This document shows, one piece after another, positions 27,340-36,015 of a stretch of 64,000 nucleotides of DNA (positions are counted from its first letter, which is position 1; each line of letters opens with the position of its first letter). Below the pieces are notes generated by a model that ran no database searches, had not been told where the DNA came from, and saw nothing but the letters and a program-made list of their open reading frames with translations. Made by a program: the position numbers and the translations under genes. The stretch spans positions 1,178,001-1,242,000 of the forward strand of contig CAVTOA010000003.1 of NCBI GenBank assembly GCA_963736285.1, read 5' to 3'. The stretch is from CAVTOA01 sp963736285. Its GTDB lineage: Bacteria; Actinomycetota; Actinomycetes; Mycobacteriales; QHCE01.

Positions 27340-28803
27340 ATGTCTAACACCAAGGGTCAGAAGCGGCCGCCGGGGCGCAGCTCCCGCGGATTTCTGACCG
27401 CGGGTGCAAACGCGACCGCGACGCTTGCGGACAAGCTCCGAACGTTGCCCGGCAAGCTGCTGCACGGTGCGTTGCGCTCCGTCCGCCGGGCGCCGAGAAA
27501 CGCGGCAAGTGCTATTCGACGCGAATTGTTTGCTGACCAAGAAATTCGGGCCGTCGAAATTGGTCCCAAGAAGCGTAACCTGCGTCGGATTTACTCGCTG
27601 GCGATCATGGGCGTGGCGATCCTGCTGGTGTTGGCGTGGCTCAACAATTCGAAGACGTATGGCGCCGCCGTGGTGATCGCATTAGGGCTCGGCGCTGCTT
27701 TCGTTATTTGGATGGGGCATCGCCGGTTGCTGGCGACTGTGTTCGCGGTGGGGGGGTGGCTGTTATCTACCCCGTTGCTGGCAGCAGCATCTGCTTCTGG
27801 ACTTGACGCCGCCGACGCCCGTTTGCGCATCGCCACCTCGAACGAGTCGATTATCGGCACGGGTATCGCGGTCTGGGTGTGTGCCATGCTCATTCGGTCG
27901 CGCCAGCCTTGGCTCACGATCCTGAACTGCTGGGTTCTTTACGTCGCCGCGCTACTGTCATTTAGCGACTTTGCACCGAGATATTCGCTCGCCGGCGGCT
28001 GGTTGGTGCTGGTGCTGTATTTCGTGTGGCGGGCTGGTTGGTTGATTGCACTGTGGGATCGACTACGTGGCCGGCGAGGTTTAGGGCGAGATTACGACGC
28101 TGCTTCCGAGGAGCAGTACCAGGTATATGAAGAGCTGGACGGGTTGCCGCGCGGTTTCGTCCGCATGTATCAGACCGCTGTTTCACCCGCTCGCAAGCAA
28201 ATGAGCGGAGTCGGAAACACGCGTGCTCGTGTCTCCGAGCGGATTGGGCTTGTTGACGAGCGTAGCGAGGAATACAAGGCCGCCGGAGCGCTTGACGTGC
28301 TGGTATGTGGTGCCACGGGATTGTTTTACGTGTCTGCGTTGGAGATGCCTGGTCGGATTGCGGTGACGGCAGGAGCGCGACGTCGCATCACTGTCGACGG
28401 TGCTGCGGTCGATAGCGAACTCGCCGATATCGCCCGTAACGCTCGCGCGCTGTCTGAAGCACTTCGAGTGGAGGTGACCTCGCTGGTGGCAATGTGTGGG
28501 GCACGTTTCCCCGACAACACCTTGGGAGTGTTGCCGATCGCGATTACGTTGCCAGGGCAACGTGCGTCGGTTTCGCTGACCCTGATAGACCCGGCGTTGT
28601 TAGCTCGAAGAATCCCCTTTGGACGCCCCGTTTTCACCACGCATCAAGTGCAGCGGGTTCTGCATCGGACCAACATGCGATTGTTCGTAGCTAATAGCCT
28701 TGACAGCGACGATCGTAAGAAGAAACGACGGAAGAAGGTGGCGGGCCGCAAGAATCGCTGTTGCACCAGGCGTACTGGTGGATTCCACGAATCAAGCCCC
28801 TGA
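27340..28803 (+). CDS. Polytopic membrane protein with NERD-like domain
   Basis: The protein has 487 residues as read. A basic N-terminus is followed by about five TM helices (residues 88-235) and then a cytoplasmic domain: AAGALDVLVCGATGLFYVSALEMPGRI followed by DIARNARALSEAL. This pattern resembles NERD domains, but the usual acidic catalytic positions are not obvious. From about 28700 the frame turns into Arg/Cys-rich text, while another frame (28700-28912) gives an acidic tail (PDPDSIENMSAGEF) ending with an ATGA overlap to the next gene. A frameshift near 28700 probably garbles the last 30 residues. The role in secretion is unknown. Confidence 0.65.
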   Translation: MSNTKGQKRPPGRSSRGFLTAGANATATLADKLRTLPGKLLHGALRSVRRAPRNAASAIRRELFADQEIRAVEIGPKKRNLRRIYSLAIMGVAILLVLAWLNNSKTYGAAVVIALGLGAAFVIWMGHRRLLATVFAVGGWLLSTPLLAAASASGLDAADARLRIATSNESIIGTGIAVWVCAMLIRSRQPWLTILNCWVLYVAALLSFSDFAPRYSLAGGWLVLVLYFVWRAGWLIALWDRLRGRRGLGRDYDAASEEQYQVYEELDGLPRGFVRMYQTAVSPARKQMSGVGNTRARVSERIGLVDERSEEYKAAGALDVLVCGATGLFYVSALEMPGRIAVTAGARRRITVDGAAVDSELADIARNARALSEALRVEVTSLVAMCGARFPDNTLGVLPIAITLPGQRASVSLTLIDPALLARRIPFGRPVFTTHQVQRVLHRTNMRLFVANSLDSDDRKKKRRKKVAGRKNRCCTRRTGGFHESSP

Positions 28804-28908
28804 CCCAGACTCGATCGAGAATATGTCGGCAGGCGAGTTTACGATCATGGCCGAGGAACAACTGCGTGACGTAGAGCCACACCAGCCACCCAAAGGAGGC
28901 GAAGCGGG

Positions 28909-31381
28909 ATGACTAGGCCACAGTCGGACCCGACCGCGGGGATGAACGGCACCGCGGTCGCTGTCGGAGGCGGCGTCTTACTGGGACTCGGTGTGGTCCT
29001 GTATGTAGTGAGCTTGCTGACCTGGCTCTGTGGCCAAATTACTGGTCTGATTTTCCACGGCACCTGGCCGGACGCTTCTGCCTCCGATGTCGGAACGATC
29101 ATGGTTGCGGTGCCCAGACATTTCGGTGACCCAGCACAAGCGTGGCCAGCGGCAGCCCGCGACGACGTGGGGCCAGCATGGGCAATCTATTTCTTGTTGA
29201 TTCTCTTTTTGGTGCCCGCGGGCTACGGAATTTTTCGGCTAGTCCAGGTGGCTACGCGGTTCCGTCGACGGCGCGAATATCGGCGGTTCCGGCTGGGCTT
29301 CGCTCATGGTGGCGAAGTCATGAAGTTGCTGTCGTCCCGGGCGGTCATCAAAAAGGCGAAAAGTGTGCGACCGTCCTATAAGGGCAAGAAGCGCATTAAC
29401 CCGCGAGATGTTGGTTATTTTCTTAGGGAAAGACATCCGTTCGCAACGCAAATTGTTCTGCTCAGTGGAAGACGTCATGCTGGTGGTCGCGCCGCCTCGC
29501 CAAGGTAAAGATGTTCACTTTTGTGTGCCGAACATCATCGATGCGCCTGGACCCTGCATCGCCACCACTACCCGTTCGGACATGTTCATCAACACCGTGT
29601 CCTCGCGGGAAAAAGTCGGCAAAGTCTGGGTTTTCGACCCCAACGGCTTGACGAATTGGCCGAGCCAGCTGCGGTGGTCGCCGGTCAATGGGTGCCAAGA
29701 CCCGTTGGTGGCGCTCAACCGAGCGTCTGCGTTTGTCTCGAGCGCCGGCGTTGGCGAGGGCGTGCAAAACGCCAGTTATTGGACTGGGGTTTCCATCGCC
29801 ATCCTGCGTTGTTACTTGCTTGCGGCCGCACTCGCGGGCAAAACGATCACTGATGTGGCCCGGTGGTCAACTCAACCACTTAACCCCGAGCCCATTGAGA
29901 TCTTGCGCCGGATGGAAGCGCTGGGCAAGGCGCCCCAAGGGTGGGCCGGTGAGTTGGAAGGCAGCGCCGCATCCAGCGAGGAAAGCCGCGGCAGCATGTG
30001 GGCTGGGGTGCGTCGATCGCTTGACTGCTTCGCCGATCCGATGGTGATGCGGTCGTGCTCACCACGTCCGGACGAAGAGTTCAACGTGGCCGATTTCGTG
30101 GCCGGGCGTAATACGCTCTACGTACTCGGTAAAGAGAAAAAGAACGGCTCGGTTGCCCCACTTGTCACCGCAATGATGGAAGACATCTTCGACCAGGTGC
30201 GTAAGATCGCCGGGCGCATGCCTAACAGCCGGATCGATCCGCCGTTGACAGTGGAGCTTAACGAGGCGGCCCACATAGCACCGATGCCAAATTTGCCCGG
30301 TTATATGGGTGACTCCGGTGGTTTCTCTATCTCGTTGCACGTGTACCTGCAGTCGTTGGGGCAGGCGCGTAATAAGTGGGGCAACGACGAAGCCGCTGTC
30401 ATGTGGGATACCGCCGCGATTCGCGTGGTGATGGGTGGTTCTGGTTACGTCAATGACCTGGATGAGATTTCTCGACTTCTGGGCGAGGTCGACGAGAAGC
30501 AGAAAAGCGTCTCCCAGGGTGCGGGCGGTCGGAGTGTCTCTTACAGCAAGCAGAAGCGACGCGTCATGAGCGTCGATGAGCTGCGAACGCTCGAGTTTGG
30601 TACAGCGTTGGTGATTGCTCGGGCTGCTCGTCCAGTGGAAATTAAGCTCACTCCATACTTCAAGCGCAAGGACGCAAAGGAGATCGCGGCTGGTCAAGCT
30701 CGCGTCGGCAAACTGTTGGCGGAGCTGGAGCATAAGCAGATGGCCAACGCTGCCGCAGGGATTATCCGACCGGGTGTGGCGCCACAACGTGATCTGTGGG
30801 CGGAACAAGCAGGGCAGCAGCCCGGCCAGCAACCAGGTGCGGGAATGCCTGTGCCGGTTGCCTCAGCGGGCGGTGCGCTGCCCTCTGCCGTGAGTGCGGT
30901 GTCGGCGATTCCTGGTTTGGCGATGCCCGCGATGCCCGCCGCGGGATCTGGACAGGCTGGTCCTTCTTACGACCCGAATTCTCCGTACGACCCGAACAAT
31001 CCGTCCTATCAGGACGCTGGATGGGCGGCTGCTGCAGCTCAGCAGAGTGCGGGCCAATTTGCGGTGCCGCCACCGACAAGCAGTGGCTGGGGGCCACCGC
31101 CAGGTGCCCCTGTGCCGCCACAAGATCTGCTGCCGCAAGATCCTTCTGGCTACTACCCTGCCGACGTTCCCCCGATGGTCCACAACGTCCACAATGGACA
31201 GCAGTACTACGGTCAGCAGCCACCTCCGCAAGACGGAGCGGGTCAGTATGGAGGCCAGTACGGTCAGCAACCAGGTGCTCAGCCGGTCGAGTCGCCGTCC
31301 ACGGCGCAACCAGCCGCACCCCAGGTGGCGCCTGGATGGGGTGTGCCGCGTCCGAAGGCGGATGACGACGACGACGCCTAA
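28909..31381 (+). pseudogene. VirD4/TraG-type coupling protein with one frameshift
   Basis: The N-terminal part (28909-29425) carries two TM helices and runs to INPRDVGYFL. The rest (to 31381) continues one frame over with GKDIRSQRKLFCSVEDVML. One extra base at about 29420-29426 explains the break. Walker A is VVAPPRQGKDVHF, and ELNEAAHIAPMPNLPGYMGD is the Walker B region. The C-terminal 180 residues are Pro/Gln/Gly-rich. Coupling proteins feed substrates to the T4SS channel at the inner membrane. Translation could restart at 29363 or 29408, but the product would lack the membrane anchor. Confidence 0.82.
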
Positions 31382-31456
31382 GCGTGTAGGGGCTCGCTGT
31401 TGTTACCAGCTGAGGTGGGGGAGATCGGGGAGTAGGGCTCCTTTAACCTTGGTAGC

Positions 31457-33022
31457 GTGACTACCCCTGCTCCTGTTCTCGTTGTCGACTTCGGCGCACA
31501 GTACGCGCAGCTTATTGCTCGCCGTATTCGTGAGGCCCACATCTATAGCGAGGTCGTTCCGCACACCACGCCAGTGTCCGAGCTCATCGCGCGTGAGCCC
31601 ACCGCCATCGTGCTGTCCGGTGGTCCCGCATCCGTGTATGCGGACCAAGCGCCGGCAGTGGATCCGGCCTTATTCGATGCGGGCATTCCAGTTCTGGGCA
31701 TTTGCTATGGCTTCCAGGCGATGGCGCAGGCGCTCGGTGGCACCGTTAGCCATACCGGTCGGCGAGAATATGGTCGGACCGCGCTCTCCATCATCGAGCC
31801 GGGATTCTGTTTTGCTGGGCTGCCCTCTGAACAGATGGTGTGGATGAGCCATGGCGACACGGTAACGGAGGCTCCGGCGGGTTTCGTCGCTACTGCCCAC
31901 ACCGCCGCCACCCCGGTTGCTGCCTTTGAGAACGCCGAGCGACGCCTTGCGGGTGTGCAGTTTCATCCCGAGGTTCTCCACACCGAACATGGCAAACGTG
32001 TCCTGGAGCAGTTTCTCTACGATCTCGCCGGCATCGAGCCCTCTTGGACCATGAGCAACATTGTGGAAGACCAGATCGCGGCCATCCGCACTCAGGTCGG
32101 CGAGAAGCGAGCGATCTGTGCGTTATCCGGTGGGGTAGATTCCGCGGTCGCCGCAGCGCTGATGCAGCGGGCGATTGGTTCGCAGCTGACGTGTGTGTTT
32201 GTCGACCACGGCCTGCTACGTGCGGGTGAGGCTGAGCAAGTTGAGCGTGATTTTGTCGCTGCCACAGGGGTTCAGCTGAAGGTGGTAAGGGCTACCGATC
32301 GATTTTTGTCCGTTTTGGACGGTGTCACCGATCCCGAGGAAAAACGTAAGCGCATTGGGCACGAGTTCATTCGGGTTTTTGAGGCTGCCGAGCGCGAATT
32401 GGTTGCCGAAGTGGGTGCCACCGGTGAGACGATTAAGTTCTTGGTGCAGGGCACGCTCTATCCGGACGTGGTGGAGTCTGGTGGCGGCAATGGCACCGCC
32501 AGTATCAAGAGCCACCATAATGTGGGCGGTTTGCCAGACGATCTTCAATTCGAACTCATCGAACCACTGCGTTCCTTGTTCAAAGACGAGGTGCGGCAGC
32601 TGGGTCTGGAGCTGGGGCTGCCTGAGGCGATCGTGTGGCGGCAACCTTTTCCTGGCCCGGGTTTGGCCATTCGTATCGTGGGCGAAGTGACGGCTGAGCG
32701 GTTGGAGACGCTACGTGTCGCGGATGCGATCGTTCGTGCGGAGATGACCGCAGCCGGTGTCGATCGAGAGGTCTGGCAGTGTCCGGTGGTGTTGCTGGCG
32801 GATGTGCGTTCGGTGGGTGTTCAGGGAGATGGTCGTAGCTATGGTCACCCGATTGTCCTGCGGCCGGTCGCCAGCGAAGACGCCATGACCGCCGACTGGG
32901 CAAGGCTTCCTTATGACTTGCTGGAGACCATCTCTACCCGCATTACTAATGAGGTTTCCGGAATCAACAGAGTCGTCGTCGACGTCACCAGTAAGCCCCC
33001 AGGCACTATTGAATGGGAATAG
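31457..33022 (+). CDS. guaA: GMP synthase (glutamine-hydrolysing)
   Basis: It converts XMP to GMP using glutamine and ATP, completing the pathway begun by guaB upstream. It has 521 residues with a GTG start at 31457. The class I amidotransferase has the nucleophile Cys in GICYGFQ and the His/Glu in QFHPEV. The ATP-pyrophosphatase P-loop is ALSGGVDSAVAAALM. The C-terminal dimerisation domain ends NRVVVDVTSKPPGTIEWE. It is intact and normal in length, only 75 bases after the T4SS locus. Confidence 0.98.
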   Translation: MTTPAPVLVVDFGAQYAQLIARRIREAHIYSEVVPHTTPVSELIAREPTAIVLSGGPASVYADQAPAVDPALFDAGIPVLGICYGFQAMAQALGGTVSHTGRREYGRTALSIIEPGFCFAGLPSEQMVWMSHGDTVTEAPAGFVATAHTAATPVAAFENAERRLAGVQFHPEVLHTEHGKRVLEQFLYDLAGIEPSWTMSNIVEDQIAAIRTQVGEKRAICALSGGVDSAVAAALMQRAIGSQLTCVFVDHGLLRAGEAEQVERDFVAATGVQLKVVRATDRFLSVLDGVTDPEEKRKRIGHEFIRVFEAAERELVAEVGATGETIKFLVQGTLYPDVVESGGGNGTASIKSHHNVGGLPDDLQFELIEPLRSLFKDEVRQLGLELGLPEAIVWRQPFPGPGLAIRIVGEVTAERLETLRVADAIVRAEMTAAGVDREVWQCPVVLLADVRSVGVQGDGRSYGHPIVLRPVASEDAMTADWARLPYDLLETISTRITNEVSGINRVVVDVTSKPPGTIEWE

Positions 33023-33136
33023 AGTCTCGCGTGAACTCCGGATAGGCAATTTGTGGAACGGCTCGGTGCTACCGGTGGGTATGTGCGAGGGTAGGACTCC
33101 AGAGTTACTTGGTCATTGGAACCAGGTTTAATGACA

Positions 33137-33157
33137 CAGGTTCGTTTTCGGAACCTG
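33137..33157 (+). terminator. Hairpin between guaA and pssA
   Basis: CAGGTTC and GAACCTG flank a short T-rich loop 115 bases after guaA and 20 bases before the pssA start. It may be a weak terminator or part of the pssA leader. Confidence 0.4.
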
Positions 33158-33176
33158 CCCGGTCAGGAGGATCAGG

Positions 33177-34157
33177 GTGAGTGCACGGCCCGCACGTGGG
33201 CATTCTGTGGAAGAAAGCAGTCTTCGCCCCGCTGACAAACACCGTCGGTTTCATCGGCTGCGTCACAGTGCGCATCTAGCTCGCCGAGTACTCGGTGCGT
33301 CCGGGAGGGTCTTCACCTCTGGCCGCGCACGGAGTGGGCCGGTCAGAACCGTCTCTGCCGGAGCCATCACGAAAACTGCGCCACGTGACACTCCTTCAGT
33401 GCTGGTCGCGTCGCGGCGCTTGCCAGGGGCGGCGGTAGCGCCAGTCAACCAGCGGATACTGAGCGGTGAGGCGACGTTGGCCCGACAGTTCCGTTTTTGG
33501 CTGGTCAACGCCTGCACAATAGGCAGCTTGACGCTAGGCATTACCGCGATCTTTCTCGCGATGCACCACCAGCCCCGGTTGGGTGCGGTGTTGTTGTTGG
33601 GCTGTGTCGTTTTGGACGGTCTCGACGGCGCCTTGGCCCGCAAACTGGGCGTGAGCACGGCGTTTGGTGCGCAGATGGATTCCCTTGCCGACATGTGTTC
33701 GTTCGGCATCGCGACTCCGGTGGTGGCATACGCCTGGCTGGTTGACACCACGTCACCGTGGGTCGTGGCGCCGGTTTGTGTGCTGGTGGGAGTGTGTGCG
33801 GCTATTCGGTTGGCTCGATTTAATGTCTCGCCAAGAAGCGGCACCCATTTCACCGGAGTCCCCACCACGATCGCTGCCGGCATTATCGTGCTGCTGCCGT
33901 TGTTGATGCCCAATCCCATACTGGTAGCGCCGTTGGCATTGGTAGCCGCGCTGGCGTTGCTGATGGTGAGTTCATTTCCGTACGTCAAGCTCGGCGCTTT
34001 TCGTCGGGTGCCGATAGTGCTGTGGCTTGTCCCTATCGCATTGTGGTTTGTTGCACCGGCAGCGGCTTTTGCCACGATTATTGGTGGCTATCTGTTGAGT
34101 GGGCCAGTGTTGTGGGCTCGGGACCGACGGGCGAGCGTGGGTACCAGCGGGCAGTAA
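33177..34157 (+). CDS. pssA: CDP-diacylglycerol-serine O-phosphatidyltransferase
   Basis: It makes phosphatidylserine from CDP-diacylglycerol and serine at the membrane. The GTG at 33177 follows AGGAGGA. An unusual 100-residue basic N-terminal extension precedes the CDP-alcohol phosphatidyltransferase motif DGALARKLGVSTAFGAQMD plus SLAD, which has all catalytic Asp residues. About seven TM helices complete the 326-residue protein. The decarboxylase that uses its product lies convergently 100 bases away. Confidence 0.9.
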   Translation: MSARPARGHSVEESSLRPADKHRRFHRLRHSAHLARRVLGASGRVFTSGRARSGPVRTVSAGAITKTAPRDTPSVLVASRRLPGAAVAPVNQRILSGEATLARQFRFWLVNACTIGSLTLGITAIFLAMHHQPRLGAVLLLGCVVLDGLDGALARKLGVSTAFGAQMDSLADMCSFGIATPVVAYAWLVDTTSPWVVAPVCVLVGVCAAIRLARFNVSPRSGTHFTGVPTTIAAGIIVLLPLLMPNPILVAPLALVAALALLMVSSFPYVKLGAFRRVPIVLWLVPIALWFVAPAAAFATIIGGYLLSGPVLWARDRRASVGTSGQ

Positions 34158-34261
34158 TCACCATGGCGATGCCCACAATGAGCGCCCCTATTACGCCATC
34201 TAGCCAGTAGTGATTCCTGACGCAGCCAAGTACCTGTGACGGATAGCGAAAATCGTGGCGG

Positions 34262-35593
34262 CTAGTCTCTCCACTGCGCGATAGCGGTCTCGCCGCCGAC
34301 GATCCGGTCGCCTGGCTCGACTAGGGATGTGGCCCGATCTGCGGGGAGATAGACGTCGGTCCGAGAGCCAAAGCGAATAAGCCCGTAACGCTCGCCCTGA
34401 GACAGCAACCCACCAATGCGGGCACGATTAACGATTCGCCGCGCAAGGAGCCCCGTACGTTGAGCGACCACGACCCTGCCGTGAGTGGTTTCTAGCACGG
34501 TGTATTGCGCAACATTGTGCTCGGCGTCTACTGATCCGGCATGGGCGTAGCCGCCTTCCTCGCGCACAATGTCGACGACGCGACCCGCTACCGGGCTTCG
34601 GTTAATGTGGACGTCCAAAACGGATAAAAATACCGCTATGCGCAGGAATTCGTGATCGCCAAACCGCTCGTCGGTAAGCCGCTCGATGTGGAGAACTCGA
34701 CCGTCAGCTGCGGCCACGACCAGGTTTGGATCGACTGGCGTCCGTCGAGCCGGGTCCCGGAAAAATGCGGCTACCGGCACGGCTGCGAGAGCCGGGACGA
34801 GCCACGCCTTACTACGGGGGGCGATCAGCTTGGTGATGGCGGCGACGCCAGCAAGAATGCCTGCTGCGGCCACGCCGTTGCTGTCGATTCCGGGGGAATC
34901 TACGCCAGGATTTCTCTGGGCGTCGGCGTCGCTCGCGGTGTCGGCGCGTGCCTTACCGCCACAACACTCGGACACGGCGATATGTGACGGCCTCTTCGCT
35001 GGCCGAAGTGTTTCGGCTAGCGCCGGCCCGGCCGTGCCGAACCGCAGATGGTGCACTCGGAGCGGAGGCATACTGGCAAACACGATGTCGTCGCGGCCGA
35101 GCCTCGCCGAGGACTCGGTGTCGAGGAAACGTTCGATGGCGGCGGTGCCCGCGGTAAGAGCGGTGGCGACACTCAGAACGCCACCAGGACGAACGAACCG
35201 TTGATATTGCTGGAGCGCGACCACGACCTCTGCGGGCTTCTTGCTCAGCACTGTGCTTACCAGCACGATGTCGGCGTTGGCGGTTTGCGGGTCGGCGGGT
35301 AGTTCGGATAGGACCGTGACTTGGTCGGCCGCAACCACGGGCAGCATGGCGAGTCGAGCGCGAATCGAAACGGCCGCCAACGGGTCGGGAGCAACGATGG
35401 TCAGCGAATCCAACGTTGACGTGCGCTGCGCATCGAGGGTGATTTGGTCGCAGAGGCGGTCGATGAGTCCGAGATCTTCGCCGATGAGAAGGAGGCGTTT
35501 TCCAGTGGGATAGCGGTCTGCCTCGCTGGCAAGGGCCGAGGCCGCGGTGCGACCAAGTTTGCTGCTAGCCGTTACTGCGATCGGCAGATCCAT
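34262..35593 (-). CDS. psd: Phosphatidylserine decarboxylase fused to methyltransferase-like domain
   Basis: The protein has 443 residues. The C-terminal 210 are a Psd: AAFFRDPARRTP, DGRVLHIE, VFLSVLDVHINRSPVAG, HNVAQYTV, and the autocleavage site IRFGSRTDVY (Gly-Ser near residue 410), which yields a pyruvoyl alpha-chain of about 34 residues. The N-terminal 190 residues are not Psd: they read as a Rossmann-like fold resembling class I methyltransferases (KRLLLIGEDLGLIDRL; YQRFVRPGGVLSVATAL) with a degenerate SAM motif. A Ser/Asp/Gly linker joins the halves. It converts phosphatidylserine to phosphatidylethanolamine; the N-domain role is unknown. Confidence 0.85.
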   Translation of the reverse strand: MDLPIAVTASSKLGRTAASALASEADRYPTGKRLLLIGEDLGLIDRLCDQITLDAQRTSTLDSLTIVAPDPLAAVSIRARLAMLPVVAADQVTVLSELPADPQTANADIVLVSTVLSKKPAEVVVALQQYQRFVRPGGVLSVATALTAGTAAIERFLDTESSARLGRDDIVFASMPPLRVHHLRFGTAGPALAETLRPAKRPSHIAVSECCGGKARADTASDADAQRNPGVDSPGIDSNGVAAAGILAGVAAITKLIAPRSKAWLVPALAAVPVAAFFRDPARRTPVDPNLVVAAADGRVLHIERLTDERFGDHEFLRIAVFLSVLDVHINRSPVAGRVVDIVREEGGYAHAGSVDAEHNVAQYTVLETTHGRVVVAQRTGLLARRIVNRARIGGLLSQGERYGLIRFGSRTDVYLPADRATSLVEPGDRIVGGETAIAQWRD

Positions 35594-35667
35594 GCTGTGT
35601 GGCCTCGCTTGGTGTCGGCGCCGACGCGATTTTCGGCGGCGGATAGGGACGTCAACGACGTCTTAGC

Positions 35668-36015
35668 TTAGTGCCCGACATCGTAGGAGCCGTGATCGGT
35701 CGTGGCATCCGCAGCGCTGTCTCTGCGTGCGGCAGCCCCCAAATTGCCAGGCTCACTGACCGGCCCGCGTGCAATCCGTGCGGCAATGAATAGTGCGACA
35801 AGTACGAGTAGGAGTACCCCGAACCAGCCTTGTGGAATGTGATGACGGGTGATTTCGCCCGTTGCCCAGCTAGCAACCGTGCTTGCGAACACCACACCAA
35901 ATATGAGCCCCACCCAATCGGTGGAATGTCTGTGACTAGGGGTGCGGCCGATGTGGGGTGCGCCACTTGCCGTGAGGCTGGACGGCGCGGTCTGGGTCTG
36001 TGTGTGCTCGCTCAT
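35668..36015 (-). CDS. Small two-TM membrane protein
   Basis: The protein has 115 residues, and its ATG overlaps the stop of the PspC gene upstream by four bases. Helices at about 33-50 (WVGLIFGVVFASTVASWA) and 63-82 (GWFGVLLLVLVALFIAARIA) are flanked by polar tails. I do not recognise it. Coupling to the PspC protein suggests a shared role in the envelope-stress module. Confidence 0.75.
   Translation of the reverse strand: MSEHTQTQTAPSSLTASGAPHIGRTPSHRHSTDWVGLIFGVVFASTVASWATGEITRHHIPQGWFGVLLLVLVALFIAARIARGPVSEPGNLGAAARRDSAADATTDHGSYDVGH

Larger units (their letters stand above)
16086..31381 (+). other. Tcp-like type IV secretion (conjugation) locus, degenerate
   Basis: All genes lie on the plus strand in the order TcpC (VirB8-like), a small two-TM protein, TcpE, VirB4 ATPase, VirB6-like copies A and B, a NERD-like membrane protein and a VirD4-type coupling protein. 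This resembles the tcpC-D-E-F-H order of the clostridial Tcp conjugation system. No relaxase, integrase, peptidoglycan hydrolase or flanking repeat is seen, and four genes are broken. It is inserted between guaB3 (with two small genes) and guaA. Confidence 0.8.

Noticed and set aside
19042..31381. Programmed frameshifting to explain the split T4SS genes
   Set aside because: There are many shifts in both directions at non-slippery sites, plus an in-frame nonsense codon; decay or sequencing error fits better.
16086..31381. Intact integrative conjugative element
   Set aside because: No integrase, excisionase, relaxase, replication gene or direct-repeat att pair was seen, and the key ATPases are broken.
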